The notes: a model not told the origin generated them from the letters alone. DNA of 64,000 nt from Comamonas halotolerans (GCF_030162935.1 NZ_JASAUZ010000001.1:372001-436000), one strand, 5' to 3'; numbered from the stretch's first letter, positions 48,719-58,626 are shown. Program-made: numbers and translations.

Positions 48719-49627
48719 TCACGCCTCGAATGTGGCTGGATCAAAGTCCAGCACATAATTTTGTGGCCCCTTGGTGGCTACCTTGATAGCACCGACGCGG
48801 TTACCCAAAGCCGCGCACTTGCTCAATGGCCAGCCCTTTTCCAGTCCATACAGCAAAGCGCCACGCCATGCATCACCACAACCCGTGGGGTCTACCACTT
48901 GCTGCGCCTTTACCGGAGCCACCAAAGTCTTGCTGCCCTGCTCCCAAACTTCACAGCCTTGCTCACCCAGCGTGACCACCAAACCCTTGACCTTGTGCGA
49001 CAGCGCAGCCAAATCCAGACCTGTGCGGTCGCACAGCATCTTGGCCTCATAGTCATTGACCGTGATCCAGGTGGCTTGCTCTACAAAGGCCAGCAGTTCC
49101 TCCCCATTGAACATGGGCAGGCCTTGGCCCGGATCGAACACAAAGGGAATGCCGCAAGCTTTGAGCTGCGCGCTGTGCTGGAGCATGGCATCACGGCCAT
49201 CTGGCGAAACAATGCCCAGTGCCGCGCCCTCGCTGCCATCAATCACATTCACATGGGCCTCGGTCATGGCTCCGGGGTGAAAGGCCGTGATCTGGTTGTT
49301 GTCCTTGTCGGTCATGATCATGGCTTGCGCGGTGTAGCTGTCATCAAGCTGCTGCACATAGCGCGTCTGAATCCCTTGCGCTTTCATGCGACCGATGTAG
49401 GAAGCACCATCCTCACCTACAGTTGCCATGGGCAACGGGTCGCCACCCAGCAGCTTCAAGCTGTAGGCAATATTGCCGGCACAACCTCCAAAGTCGCGGC
49501 GCAGCGATGGCACCAAAAACGACACATTCAGAATGTGCAGTTGCTCGGGCAATATCTGGCTTGCAAACTTGCCTTCAAAGCTCATGATGGTGTCAAAAGC
49601 CAAAGAGCCACAGATCAGGGCTGCCAT
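48719..49627 (-). CDS. PfkB-family sugar/nucleoside kinase (adenosine-kinase-like)
   Basis: A ribokinase-fold kinase of 302 residues. It has the N-terminal substrate motif FGGCAGNIAYSLKLLGG, FDPGQGLPMF, and the C-terminal catalytic motif DPTGCGDAWRGALLYGL with the base Asp. This form is often annotated as adenosine kinase in betaproteobacteria, but ribokinase-like sugar kinases share it. The ATG at 49627 is used. It lies 28 bases after the zinc-ribbon gene on the same strand. Confidence 0.88.
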   Translation of the reverse strand: MAALICGSLAFDTIMSFEGKFASQILPEQLHILNVSFLVPSLRRDFGGCAGNIAYSLKLLGGDPLPMATVGEDGASYIGRMKAQGIQTRYVQQLDDSYTAQAMIMTDKDNNQITAFHPGAMTEAHVNVIDGSEGAALGIVSPDGRDAMLQHSAQLKACGIPFVFDPGQGLPMFNGEELLAFVEQATWITVNDYEAKMLCDRTGLDLAALSHKVKGLVVTLGEQGCEVWEQGSKTLVAPVKAQQVVDPTGCGDAWRGALLYGLEKGWPLSKCAALGNRVGAIKVATKGPQNYVLDFDPATFEA

Positions 49628-49655
49628 AGTCAAACTTCCGTTCTCACAATAAAAA

Positions 49656-50849
49656 TCAGGGATAGAAGGCCGTTACCCGGTATCCAGATACCGGCAAATT
49701 CAGGCCTTGAGTCATCACTGGCAAGGTGCCATTCCACTCACTACGTGCAGCAAGCTCCGCAGGCGCGCCAATTTCTGTCAAATCAAGCACCTTGCGCACC
49801 AGAACCTGGTTTTGCCCATCGGTCAGGGTCAGCTCCACAGCAGGAGTCGCCACCGACAGAGCTGACTGATTGTGGATGCTGATATCCAGGCGGTAGTGAT
49901 TGGGTCGCGCATCATGGGTAAATGATGAACCCGTCACTAGTACCGAAGCGATGTGTTTACGCGGAGCCAACTCGCAGCGCATCACTGCGCACAAGCTTTC
50001 AAATGAAGCGCGCCACTGCGGCTTCCAGGCCACCAGGGTGTTGCGCTCATGCAAAGCAATTTGCAGCAGCAAAGCCATGAACAGCACAATCACTCCCACC
50101 GCCGTCACAAAGCGCACTGCAGGTTTGCTCCACCATGCCTTGCGCTGCGCTTGTTTGACAAAGCTGGGAAGAGGTATGCCTTGCACCATCTCACCTGAGG
50201 GCGGCTCTACACCTTCTTGCTCATCAACCACCAGATCCGCATGGCGAAGCGCATCCTCCGCAGCATCCGCCTCAGGGTGCCCAGATTCGTCGAGAGCAGG
50301 ATCTTTACTCCGTTGTGCCTCAGCCTCCCAAACTGACTCTTCGTCCTCAGGCAATGCTGAAGCAGCGCCCAATGGCGACTCCACAGCAGGTTCTTTTGCC
50401 GTCAGCGCCTCTTCAGGATCAGGTTCATTGGACTCCCTCACGCTCTCCATGCGCTGAGCAATTGAACCTGACTTCCAGATTTCATCGTCCACATCGACAG
50501 GCGCATCCAGCCATGTTTCCTCTGGGTCCTCGGGTGGCGCAGGCAATTCATAACCCGTCGAAGAGATGGGCTCCGGGTCCGGCAAAGCTCTATCACCATG
50601 GGCAAGCTCCGCTGTCTCTGCGGATTGAGAGACACTCTCAGCAGCATCGACATCAGGATCAGATGTTGGAACATCTGCTCTTGCAGCTACAGCAGCAGAT
50701 GCCTCTGACGGTATCTCTTCCAACGCCTGGCTTGCATCAAAAATTTCCTGGCAGCGCCCACAGCGCACCCAGCCATCGGAGATGCGCAGTTGATCGGCAA
50801 CCACACGAAATTTGGTGCCACAAGCGGGACAGCAGGTAATGAGCCTCAT
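49656..50849 (-). CDS. Zinc-ribbon and DUF3426 domain membrane protein
   Basis: A 397-residue protein. The N-terminus is a MJ0042-type zinc ribbon with two Cys pairs (CCPACGTKFRV and VRCGRCQEIFDAS). It is followed by a long acidic, Ser/Glu/Pro-rich linker (residues 45-225), one membrane helix (about 240-262) and a C-terminal DUF3426 domain, probably periplasmic, ending NLPVSGYRVTAFYP. The gene usually accompanies prmA. Function is unknown. Confidence 0.88.
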   Translation of the reverse strand: MRLITCCPACGTKFRVVADQLRISDGWVRCGRCQEIFDASQALEEIPSEASAAVAARADVPTSDPDVDAAESVSQSAETAELAHGDRALPDPEPISSTGYELPAPPEDPEETWLDAPVDVDDEIWKSGSIAQRMESVRESNEPDPEEALTAKEPAVESPLGAASALPEDEESVWEAEAQRSKDPALDESGHPEADAAEDALRHADLVVDEQEGVEPPSGEMVQGIPLPSFVKQAQRKAWWSKPAVRFVTAVGVIVLFMALLLQIALHERNTLVAWKPQWRASFESLCAVMRCELAPRKHIASVLVTGSSFTHDARPNHYRLDISIHNQSALSVATPAVELTLTDGQNQVLVRKVLDLTEIGAPAELAARSEWNGTLPVMTQGLNLPVSGYRVTAFYP

Positions 50850-50930
50850 TGAGCGTCAATTGTAGGAGGTGATGCAAGCAACGCGCCAGAGCGTCAGTGA
50901 CCTGAGCGCCTCTGGCGTGCCGAACAGCAA

Positions 50931-51818
50931 TTAGGCCTTACGTGCAGTCATCAAAATCCAGCCATCCTCACTGTCCGAGACATCCAGCTGGATATACGGC
51001 GCGTAAGCTTGCTTGAGTTCGTCAGCCTGACGCTCCAGGATACCTGCCAGCACAAGATGACCACCTGCCTGCACATGGCTCACCAGCAAAGGAGCCAGCA
51101 TCTTCAGCGGGGTGGCCAGAATATTGGCCAGCACGGTCTGGTATTCACCCCGGACCTTGTCTGGCAGGCCAGCATTCAGCGTCACTTGATTGGCCTGGGC
51201 ATTGAGTTCGCACGATGTGACCGCATCTTCATCAATGTCCACGGCATCAATGTCTTGAGCACCAAACTTGGCTGCACCAATGGCCAAAATGCCGGAGCCA
51301 CAACCATAGTCCAGCGTACGTCCCAGCGAACCTTTAGGCTGCTTGGCAATCCAGCGCAGGCACATACGCGTTGTGGGGTGCGTGCCGGTACCAAAAGCCA
51401 GTCCCGGGTCCAAACGGATACTGATCTTGGCGCCTTCTGGCAGCTCATGCCAGGTCGGCACAATCCAGAACTCCGGAGTGATATCTACAGGCTGGAACTG
51501 TGATTGTGTCAATCGCACCCAGTCTTGCTGCTCTACTTCCTGGATGCCCAGCACCTCACAACCCTCGAAAAAGTCTTGCAGTTGCAGCAAGGCCTGCGCT
51601 TGCACTGCAGCCTCTTCATTGGGAAACAGTGCCACGATCCGACTGCGATTCCAGCCTTCCTTGGGCGCAGGCATGCCTGGTTCGCCGAACAACGGCTGCT
51701 CGGACTCAGTTTGCGCGTCCATATCCTCGACCGATACGCTCAGCGCATCCAGTGCATCGAGCGCGTCGCTCACATCTTCCACCCGCTGTTCCGGGCACAT
51801 TAGGCTGAGCTCATGCAT
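50931..51818 (-). CDS. prmA: Ribosomal protein L11 methyltransferase
   Basis: Trimethylates lysines and the N-terminus of ribosomal protein L11. The 295-residue protein has an N-terminal substrate domain, LAFGTGTHPTTRMCL, and the SAM motif TLDYGCGSGILAIGAAKFGA, with VDIDEDAV and VLANILATPL further on. It stands between accC and the zinc-ribbon gene, as in many betaproteobacteria, with an 84-base gap to accC. Confidence 0.96.
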   Translation of the reverse strand: MHELSLMCPEQRVEDVSDALDALDALSVSVEDMDAQTESEQPLFGEPGMPAPKEGWNRSRIVALFPNEEAAVQAQALLQLQDFFEGCEVLGIQEVEQQDWVRLTQSQFQPVDITPEFWIVPTWHELPEGAKISIRLDPGLAFGTGTHPTTRMCLRWIAKQPKGSLGRTLDYGCGSGILAIGAAKFGAQDIDAVDIDEDAVTSCELNAQANQVTLNAGLPDKVRGEYQTVLANILATPLKMLAPLLVSHVQAGGHLVLAGILERQADELKQAYAPYIQLDVSDSEDGWILMTARKA

Positions 51819-51840
51819 GAGGCAGCTCCTTCAAGCTTTT

Positions 51841-51878
51841 AAAAACGAAATGCTGGCCCCCGTTTCCAGGGGCCAGCA
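51841..51878 (-). terminator. Terminator hairpin after accC
   Basis: Minus-strand GCTGGCCCC-tggaaacg-GGGGCCAGC followed by ATTTCGTTTT. The T-run is imperfect. Confidence 0.65.
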
Positions 51879-51902
51879 TGGCTGGTCATCAATGACTGGA
51901 AA

Positions 51903-53261
51903 TTAGCGCTTCTGGCGCTGCTCCAGCCAGTGCTCCAGATAGTGAATATTGGTGCCGCCTTCTGCAAACTTGGCGTCCACCATCAAGTCCTGGTGCAAAG
52001 GCACATTGGTCTTGATACCTTCAACAACCACTTCCGACAGGGCGGTACGCATGCGGGCCAAGGCCTGCTCGCGGGTATCGCCAAACACAATCAGCTTGCC
52101 GATCATGGAGTCGTAGTTTGGTGGCACGAAGTAGTTGTTATACACGTGCGAGTCCACACGCACACCAGGGCCGCCAGGCATGTGCCACATGTTCACACGG
52201 CCAGGCGAAGGCATGAAGTTATACGGATCTTCCGCATTGATACGGCACTCGATTGCGTGACCACGCATCTGGTTGTTGATTTCACGCTGAGTGAAAGGCA
52301 GCTTTTCGCCAGCCGCAACCATGATCTGCGTACGCACGATGTCCACACCGGTGATCATTTCGGTCACTGGGTGCTCAACCTGCACGCGAGTATTCATCTC
52401 GATGAAGTAGAACTCCCCGTTTTCGTAGAGGAACTCGAATGTACCCGCACCGCGATAACCGATCTTCTTGCAAGCGGCTACACAGCGCTCACCGACCTTC
52501 TCCACCAAACGGCGAGGAATGCCAGGCGCAGGAGCTTCTTCAATGACCTTCTGGTGGCGACGCTGCATGGAGCAATCACGTTCGCCCAAATACACGGCAT
52601 TCCTGTGAGTATCTGCCAGCACCTGAATTTCAACGTGGCGGGGGTTCTGGAGAAATTTCTCCATGTACACCGCAGGATTGCCGAACGCAGCGCCGGCTTC
52701 TGCCTTGGTCATCTGCACAGCATTCACCAAAGCAGCTTCGGTGTGCACCACACGCATACCGCGTCCACCGCCGCCGCCTGCGGCCTTGATGATCACAGGG
52801 TAACCAATGGCCTTGGCAATGCGCTTGATTTGCGCGGGATCATCGGGCAGCTCGCCATCCGAACCGGGCACACATGGCACACCGGCCTTGATCATTGCCT
52901 GCTTGGCCGAAACCTTGTCACCCATGATGCGGATGGATTCAGCAGTTGGACCAATGAACTTGAAACCGCTTTGCTCCACACGCTCGGCAAAATCGGCGTT
53001 CTCGGACAGAAAGCCATAACCAGGGTGGATTGCCTCTGCGTCCGTCACCTCTGCCGCCGAAATGATGGCAGGCATGTTCAGGTAGCTCAGAGGAGAAGCA
53101 GCTGGGCCGATACACACGGCCTCATCGGCCAATTTGACGTACTTTGCGTCACGGTCAGCCTCGGAGTAGACCATTACGGCCTTGATGCCCATCTCGCGAC
53201 AAGCGCGCTGGATGCGCAGAGCAATTTCGCCCCGGTTGGCAACCAAAATTTTCTTAAACAT
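51903..53261 (-). CDS. accC: Acetyl-CoA carboxylase, biotin carboxylase subunit
   Basis: ATP-dependent carboxylation of the biotin on AccB, the first step of fatty acid synthesis. The 452-residue ATP-grasp enzyme begins [16 protein letters not shown] and has [16 protein letters not shown] (ATP loop), [33 protein letters not shown] (active site) and [13 protein letters not shown]. It follows accB by 84 bases, the normal accBC order. Confidence 0.98.
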   Translation of the reverse strand: MFKKILVANRGEIALRIQRACREMGIKAVMVYSEADRDAKYVKLADEAVCIGPAASPLSYLNMPAIISAAEVTDAEAIHPGYGFLSENADFAERVEQSGFKFIGPTAESIRIMGDKVSAKQAMIKAGVPCVPGSDGELPDDPAQIKRIAKAIGYPVIIKAAGGGGGRGMRVVHTEAALVNAVQMTKAEAGAAFGNPAVYMEKFLQNPRHVEIQVLADTHRNAVYLGERDCSMQRRHQKVIEEAPAPGIPRRLVEKVGERCVAACKKIGYRGAGTFEFLYENGEFYFIEMNTRVQVEHPVTEMITGVDIVRTQIMVAAGEKLPFTQREINNQMRGHAIECRINAEDPYNFMPSPGRVNMWHMPGGPGVRVDSHVYNNYFVPPNYDSMIGKLIVFGDTREQALARMRTALSEVVVEGIKTNVPLHQDLMVDAKFAEGGTNIHYLEHWLEQRQKR

Positions 53262-53345
53262 GGAAGTCCTCGTTGTTCACCGCCTCTTGTGAGGCGAATC
53301 GTTCAATCCGTCCAGCCCGAGCAAGGCTGCGGGCACAGGCAGATA

Positions 53346-53813
53346 TCACTCGATCACGAACAGCGGTTGGCCGTATTCCACAGCTTGGCCGTTGTCGGCC
53401 AGGATGCGGGTCACAGTACCCGACTTGTCAGCCTCGATCTCATTCAAGATCTTCATGGCTTCGATAATGCACAAGGTATCGCCTTCCTTGACAGTGTCAC
53501 CCACTTCAACGAAAGGCTTGGCTCCAGGGCTGGCAGCACGATAGAAGCTACCCACCATTGGCGACTTCACTTGGTGGCCAGTCACTGCAGCGACGGCTGG
53601 AGCGGCAGCTTCAGCGGCAGGTGCTGCAGCGACAGCGGGAGCAGCGGCGGCTTGCACGGGAGCAGCTTGTACGGGTGCTGCAACAAATTGCTGCACTACG
53701 TTACCACCGCTCTTGACGATGCGGACTTTGCCCTCTGCCTCGGTGATTTCCAATTCCGAAACATTCGATTCAGACACCAAGTCGATAAGGGTCTTGAGTT
53801 TACGCAGATCCAT
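53346..53813 (-). CDS. accB: Biotin carboxyl carrier protein of acetyl-CoA carboxylase
   Basis: A 155-residue carrier. The N-terminal part [25 protein letters not shown] is conserved. An Ala/Pro/Val-rich flexible linker spans residues 44-78, and Lys121 in EAMKIL is biotinylated. It precedes accC. There is no aroQ gene in front of it, unlike in many gammaproteobacteria. Confidence 0.97.
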   Translation of the reverse strand: MDLRKLKTLIDLVSESNVSELEITEAEGKVRIVKSGGNVVQQFVAAPVQAAPVQAAAAPAVAAAPAAEAAAPAVAAVTGHQVKSPMVGSFYRAASPGAKPFVEVGDTVKEGDTLCIIEAMKILNEIEADKSGTVTRILADNGQAVEYGQPLFVIE

Positions 53814-53841
53814 GGAAGCTCCAACGGCTAAAAACTAAATA

Positions 53842-53873
53842 AGGGCGCGAATTTACCCTAAATTCGCCCTTCT
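53842..53873 (-). promoter_or_regulatory. Inverted repeat upstream of accB
   Basis: AAGGGCG(CG)AATTTA paired with TAAATTCGCCCTT around CCC, 30 bases before accB. It could be a terminator for tlpA, since TTATTTAGTTTTT follows on the minus strand, or a leader hairpin or operator of accBC. Confidence 0.5.
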
Positions 53874-53948
53874 GCGTGCTTCACATGATAATTTTCGCTA
53901 TCGACAAAGCGGTTTTTTGATCCAAAACCAAGCTTCGGGATCTTTTGG

Positions 53949-54503
53949 CTAAGCAACTGATGCCCATTGTGCAAGGTCTTTTTCGGAAATTTCGCCAATT
54001 TTACGCTGTTGCACTTTTCCTTGAGCGTCGAACAGAATGGTGAACGGCAAACCACCATTGATATTACCCAAACTTCGCGTCAGCCCCACTCCGCCCGATC
54101 CCGCCAGAACCACCGGAAAGTCCAGAGGCTGACGTGCCAGCCACTTGTTGACCGAAGCTGCCTGATCCACTGCAATACCCAACACCTGGATCGAATGTTG
54201 ACCCCGCATCGCCTGCGCCTTTGAAAAGGCATTAATCATTGGCAATTCACGCACGCAAGGCGGGCACCAGGTCGCCCAAAAATTCACCAATAACGGCTTG
54301 CCACGTAGAGACGACAAGGTCATCTGCGTGCCGTCTGCTTGCAGCAATTGCAAATCCCAGAAAGCGCGAACCGCTTCGTCATTGCCAGACATATCCTTGG
54401 TCTGCTGCCAAGCGACCGTCGCACCTGCAGCTACAGCGGCCAATGCCACGCCCACCGTCAAACAGCGGCGTCGCTGTGCAGAAAATGACTGCTCCCCATT
54501 CAT
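53949..54503 (-). CDS. TlpA-like thioredoxin-fold protein
   Basis: A 184-residue periplasmic, probably membrane-anchored, thiol reductase or oxidase. An N-terminal anchor (about residues 13-32) is followed by a redoxin domain with the active site WCPPC (Cys80, Cys83), TWC being in NFWATWCPPC, and the cis-Pro in GGLPFTILFD. Relatives support cytochrome c maturation or copper delivery. It overlaps the upstream unknown gene by four bases. Confidence 0.9.
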   Translation of the reverse strand: MNGEQSFSAQRRRCLTVGVALAAVAAGATVAWQQTKDMSGNDEAVRAFWDLQLLQADGTQMTLSSLRGKPLLVNFWATWCPPCVRELPMINAFSKAQAMRGQHSIQVLGIAVDQAASVNKWLARQPLDFPVVLAGSGGVGLTRSLGNINGGLPFTILFDAQGKVQQRKIGEISEKDLAQWASVA

Positions 54504-55105
54504 TGTTCATCCTCCATCTGCATCAGCAATTGACGCAATGCAGACACATCGCCACGCTGGGGGCGCCCTTGTGCATCGGCCTTGAGTGCGCCACGCAAAT
54601 CGTCATAGTCATACACCATGAGGTGCACACCCACGGTTTCACCCAGTGGCTGGCACAGACTGCTTATGCTGAGCGCATCCACTGCTTCACCATTAAAGCC
54701 TGTCACCTCCGTCACATCGTACTGAACGTTGTGGTTGATCAGGGCAATTTCTGCTGACTTGGAGTCATCGCAAAACAGCCCAATATAAATATCGGACATG
54801 CGTGTAGCAGTACCACGCCAGACCGCGCCCGACAAATGGGGACGAAACTCCTGCAGACGCTCCATCCAGACCAAAGCCAGTTCACGCAATGCACGAAGCT
54901 CTTTGGGCTGCGTATCTGCACAAAAAATCTCTATGTATTCGCGCACCGCCGCTTCCAGCGTGTCGTTGTCCGGCAAAGCGGTACGCGCGGCAAGCCCAAG
55001 CTGCTTGACAGCCCGGCGCTTGGCTGCCCCCCACTCCAGCCCTTCCTCCACGACCATGCGGGCAGCGGTATGGGCAATCTCTTGGGCTGCGGTAGATAAA
55101 TACAT
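54500..55105 (-). CDS. Conserved hypothetical protein beside mpl
   Basis: A 201-residue protein starting MYLSTAAQEIAHTAARMVVEEG. The centre VWRGTATRMSDIYIGLFCDDSKSAEIALI has a weak resemblance to the GS..SDID pattern of minimal nucleotidyltransferases, but the residues do not fit fully, so no activity is claimed. It overlaps tlpA by ATGA and faces mpl across 250 bases. An in-frame extension to 55219 is unsupported. Confidence 0.65.
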   Translation of the reverse strand: MYLSTAAQEIAHTAARMVVEEGLEWGAAKRRAVKQLGLAARTALPDNDTLEAAVREYIEIFCADTQPKELRALRELALVWMERLQEFRPHLSGAVWRGTATRMSDIYIGLFCDDSKSAEIALINHNVQYDVTEVTGFNGEAVDALSISSLCQPLGETVGVHLMVYDYDDLRGALKADAQGRPQRGDVSALRQLLMQMEDEQ

Positions 55106-55354
55106 ACCTGATGTTCTTGCAAAAGCTATCAAACCACCATTATGGAAAAGTTGCAGCCAACAGTCCTCGAACCAATTCCTAAGCCGCCAAGGTCTATTCA
55201 ATATCAGCTTCACAAACACTGCCCGATCACTTCAAGAGCAGCCCTGCCCACGAGGTTGGCCTTCTTTGTGTCCTGACATGCTTGGCTCGTATTTGCAAAT
55301 GCTTGCGTGCAAGGGCATTCCAGCCACCAATCCGGCACCTTAGAATGCCCAGCC

Positions 55355-56758
55355 ATGCATATTCATATCTTGGGCATTTGCGGCACTTTCATGGGTGGTG
55401 TGGCCGCACTGGCGCGCGAGGCGGGCCATACAGTTACCGGCTGTGACGCAGGTGTCTACCCTCCCATGAGCGACCAATTGCGGGCATTGGGCATCGAGCT
55501 GATTGAAGGCTTTGGCGCCGAGCAATTGGCTCTCAAACCCGACATGTTTGTGGTGGGCAATGTGGTCAGCCGCAAGCATCTGGAAGATGGTTCCCCAAAG
55601 TTCCCGCTGATGGAAGCCATTCTGGACCAGGGTCTACCCTACACCAGTGGACCTCAGTGGCTCAGTGAGCATGTCTTGCAAGGCCGTCATGTACTGGCTG
55701 TGGCTGGCACCCACGGCAAAACCACCACCACCTCCATGCTGGCGTGGATTCTGGAGTGTGCCGGGTTGACGCCAGGCTTCCTGGTCGGAGGTGTGCCGCT
55801 TGACTTTGGCGTGTCTGCACGCCTGGGACAAAAAGCGCCCGAACAGGAGCGTCCGCTGTTTGTGATCGAAGCCGACGAATATGACACGGCCTTTTTCGAC
55901 AAGCGCAGCAAGTTTGTGCATTACCGTCCACGCACAGCGGTACTCAACAACCTCGAATTCGATCACGCAGATATCTTCCCGGATCTTGCTGCGATTGAGC
56001 GCCAGTTTCACCATTTGGTGCGCACCGTGCCGCAATCAGGTCGCGTGGTATTCAATGGACTGGAAGAAGCTTTGGTGCGCGTGCTGCACCAAGGTTGCTG
56101 GAGCGAACAACGCAGCTTTGGCGCGACAGTGAGCGACTTCACCGCCCAAGGTGAACACCACGCTTTTGACGTGTTGCAACAAGACCGCAAAGTGGGCCGT
56201 GTGGAATGGGCGCTGACGGGTGAGCACAACCAGCTCAATGCACTGGCAGCCATTGCAGCAGCAGAGCATGTGGGGGTCAGTCCTACCGTGGCTGCTGAGG
56301 CATTGGGACGCTTTCACAACGTCAAGCGCCGCATGGAGCTACGCGGCACAGTGGCCAGCATCACCGTTTACGATGACTTTGCCCACCACCCTACCGCCAT
56401 TCGCACCACTCTCGATGGTCTGCGACTGCGACTGGATCAGACTCAGCGTATCCTGGCCGTGTTTGAGCCTCGCAGCAACACCATGAAGCTGGGCACCATG
56501 AAAGCCCAGCTACCCTGGTCTCTGAAAGAGGCAGACCTAGCGTTCTGCCATACCGCTGGCCTGGACTGGAACGCTGCAGAGGCCTTGGAGCCCTTGGGCG
56601 AAGCGGGCTTTACGGCAGACAATGTAGACACTTTGGTTGAGCAAGTCATGGCCCATGTGCGCCCCGGCGATCAGATCGTATGCATGAGCAACGGAGGCTT
56701 TGGCGGCATCCATGGCAAATTGCTTGCACAGCTGCAGGCCAAGTTCGGCACTGCCTGA
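55355..56758 (+). CDS. mpl: UDP-N-acetylmuramate:L-alanyl-gamma-D-glutamyl-meso-diaminopimelate ligase
   Basis: Joins a recycled tripeptide to UDP-MurNAc in cell-wall recycling. The 467-residue Mur ligase starts MHIHILGICGTFMGG, has the ATP loop AGTHGKTTTTSMLAW, EADEYDTAFFDKRSKF, GEHNQLNALAAIAAA and VYDDFAHHPTAIRTTL. The start at 55355 matches the family; the frame extends to 55307 without homology. It complements nagZ in the same window. A bidirectional terminator follows. Confidence 0.96.
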   Translation: MHIHILGICGTFMGGVAALAREAGHTVTGCDAGVYPPMSDQLRALGIELIEGFGAEQLALKPDMFVVGNVVSRKHLEDGSPKFPLMEAILDQGLPYTSGPQWLSEHVLQGRHVLAVAGTHGKTTTTSMLAWILECAGLTPGFLVGGVPLDFGVSARLGQKAPEQERPLFVIEADEYDTAFFDKRSKFVHYRPRTAVLNNLEFDHADIFPDLAAIERQFHHLVRTVPQSGRVVFNGLEEALVRVLHQGCWSEQRSFGATVSDFTAQGEHHAFDVLQQDRKVGRVEWALTGEHNQLNALAAIAAAEHVGVSPTVAAEALGRFHNVKRRMELRGTVASITVYDDFAHHPTAIRTTLDGLRLRLDQTQRILAVFEPRSNTMKLGTMKAQLPWSLKEADLAFCHTAGLDWNAAEALEPLGEAGFTADNVDTLVEQVMAHVRPGDQIVCMSNGGFGGIHGKLLAQLQAKFGTA

Positions 56759-56777
56759 AAATAGTAGCTCTCAGATA

Positions 56778-56811
56778 TAAAAAAACCGGCTGCATGCAGC
56801 CGGTTTTTTTA
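56778..56811. terminator. Bidirectional terminator between mpl and a convergent gene
   Basis: AAAAACCGGCTG-catg-CAGCCGGTTTTT with flanking A and T runs on both sides. Confidence 0.92.
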
Positions 56812-56839
56812 TTGCCATGGGTCTGTGGGCAGACCGCGA

Positions 56840-57151
56840 TCAGTAAGTTACAGTCATGGCAGACACATCGACTTTAATCACGGGTCGTCCCAGCACAGCG
56901 TGCGTTGCACGCGCATACGTCTGAAACCACATTTCATCTCCCAAACGCCGTGCCCCAGCTTCACGTGCAACCACCAGCACTTTGTCAGCCAGCAGAACTT
57001 TGCCACTGGGGCGCAAAGGCTCACATTCCAACTCCGTGAATTGGGAATCCAGCCAACGCCGCGCTTCCTCATTTCCCATTGGAGGCAGACGATCCACATT
57101 GGTGCGAAACTGCTGATCTGCACTCAATTGCACAATGACTTCACTGATCAT
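56840..57151 (-). CDS. Hypothetical protein
   Basis: A 103-residue protein beginning MISEVIVQLSADQQFRTNVDRLPPMGNEEARRWLD and ending in a hydrophobic strand pattern (VLGRPVIKVDVSAMTV). It has no signal, membrane helix or known motif. It looks like a real, soluble small protein, because it is bounded by a shared terminator and has normal composition. Function unknown. Confidence 0.6.
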   Translation of the reverse strand: MISEVIVQLSADQQFRTNVDRLPPMGNEEARRWLDSQFTELECEPLRPSGKVLLADKVLVVAREAGARRLGDEMWFQTYARATHAVLGRPVIKVDVSAMTVTY

Positions 57152-57365
57152 GGGAGCCTTTCTGGGTAGCGAGCAATGCCAAAAAATATGGTCACAGCTT
57201 AGCGACAGGCTGTTTAAAAGTTAAGCGGTGATGTCCCTGAATTGCCACAAAAAAAGGTAAAAAATAAGAGCTAACTATTCAACACCAGCAAGCATTGATT
57301 GCAAAAGTCACTCCAAAGACATTTGCTGGCCGAAAGCATTCAAGAAACGCTCCCGGCACTTCGCC

Positions 57366-58520
57366 TTAAACGGTCAACTCGGCCTGCGCCTGCTCCATCA
57401 AAACCCGGCGCGTTTGCACTGCGCCTGACAGCTGTTCCATCACTTCCAAAGTATCTCCCCATCCAATGCAGGCATCAGTGATGCTTTGGCCATAGCTCAG
57501 CCCGCGGACATCATCCTTGCCAGGAGTGAATTTCTGCGCCCCTGATACCAGGTGGCTCTCCAGCATCACGCCAAAGATGCGCCTGGAGCCAGCCGCCATT
57601 TGCGCGGCAATATCAGCCACCACATCTTTTTGGCGCTCATGCTGCTTGAGGCTGTTGGCATGGCTGCAGTCCACCATCAAGCTCGCTGGCAAACCTGCTT
57701 TTTCCAGATCCGCGCACGCGGCCTCCACACTGGCTGCGTCGTAGTTGGGTGTCTTGCCCCCGCGCAAAATCACGTGGCAGTCTGGATTACCTGCGGTATG
57801 TACGATAGCTACCTGGCCATTTTTATGCACCGACAGGAAGTGGTGCCCATGGCTGGCCGACTGAATGGCGTCGGTTGCAATACGGATATTGCCGTCCGTG
57901 CCATTCTTGAAACCAATGGGAGCCGAGATACCGGATGCCAGTTCACGGTGAATCTGGCTCTCGGTTGTGCGAGCGCCGATGGCTCCCCAACTGATCAAAT
58001 CACCAATGTATTGGGGCGAGATCACATCCAGAAACTCACTGGCGGCGGGCACGCCCAGACGATTGATATCAATGAGCAGCTGGCGCGCAATGCGCAAACC
58101 CTCATCGATGCGGTAGCTGCCATCGAGGTAGGGGTCATTGATCAAACCCTTCCAGCCGACTGTGGTGCGAGGCTTTTCGAAGTACACGCGCATCACCACT
58201 TCCAATGTGTCCTTGTATTGCTCGCGCACATCCGCGAGGCGGCGTGCATAGTCCAAAGCAGCGGCAGGATCATGAATGGAGCATGGACCAACAATCACCA
58301 GCAAACGGTCATCTCCACGGGCATGCAAGATGTTGCGAATGGTCTGGCGGGTCTCTCCAACCAACGATTCAATGGCTGTGCCATGGATAGGGAAAAAGCG
58401 GATCAGATGTTCTGGAGGGGGCAGCACGGTGGTGTCCTTGATACGTTCGTCGTCGGTATGTCCTGTTTTGTGATTGACCGAGCTGCGATACCAAGCGTCG
58501 CCATAGTTCTGATTTGTCAT
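57366..58520 (-). CDS. aroG: 3-deoxy-7-phosphoheptulonate (DAHP) synthase, class I
   Basis: Condenses phosphoenolpyruvate and erythrose 4-phosphate in the first step of the shikimate pathway. The 384-residue protein has LVIVGPCSIHDPAAALDYA, MRVYFEKPRTTVGWKGLINDP, SWGAIGARTTESQIHRELASG, LRGGKTPNYD and DCSHANS, and a slightly long N-terminus before PPPEHL. The isozyme (aroF, aroG or aroH) is not certain from sequence, so the symbol is a default. The leader upstream carries an aromatic-rich peptide and a terminator (see the separate features), which suggests control by attenuation and not only by end-product inhibition. Confidence 0.94.
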   Translation of the reverse strand: MTNQNYGDAWYRSSVNHKTGHTDDERIKDTTVLPPPEHLIRFFPIHGTAIESLVGETRQTIRNILHARGDDRLLVIVGPCSIHDPAAALDYARRLADVREQYKDTLEVVMRVYFEKPRTTVGWKGLINDPYLDGSYRIDEGLRIARQLLIDINRLGVPAASEFLDVISPQYIGDLISWGAIGARTTESQIHRELASGISAPIGFKNGTDGNIRIATDAIQSASHGHHFLSVHKNGQVAIVHTAGNPDCHVILRGGKTPNYDAASVEAACADLEKAGLPASLMVDCSHANSLKQHERQKDVVADIAAQMAAGSRRIFGVMLESHLVSGAQKFTPGKDDVRGLSYGQSITDACIGWGDTLEVMEQLSGAVQTRRVLMEQAQAELTV

Positions 58521-58553
58521 GTCTGCCTCTTCGACCTAAATAAAACGTGGGTA

Positions 58554-58590
58554 TAAAAAAACCGCCGAGCTATTCAGCTTCGGCGGTTTT
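58554..58590 (-). terminator. Attenuator terminator in the aroG leader
   Basis: Minus-strand AAAACCGCCGAAGCT-gaat-AGCTCGGCGGTTTT with seven T, ending 34 bases before the aroG start codon and 37 bases after the leader-peptide stop. No gene lies upstream on the same strand that it would end, which points to attenuation. Confidence 0.88.
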
Positions 58591-58626
58591 CTTGGGAGGG
58601 TGTACGTGTGTTCGAGCGCTTGCCTC

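Noticed and set aside
51930-53831. A 633-codon plus-strand frame across accC and accB
   Set aside because: Antisense to two certain genes, with histidine- and leucine-rich shadow composition.
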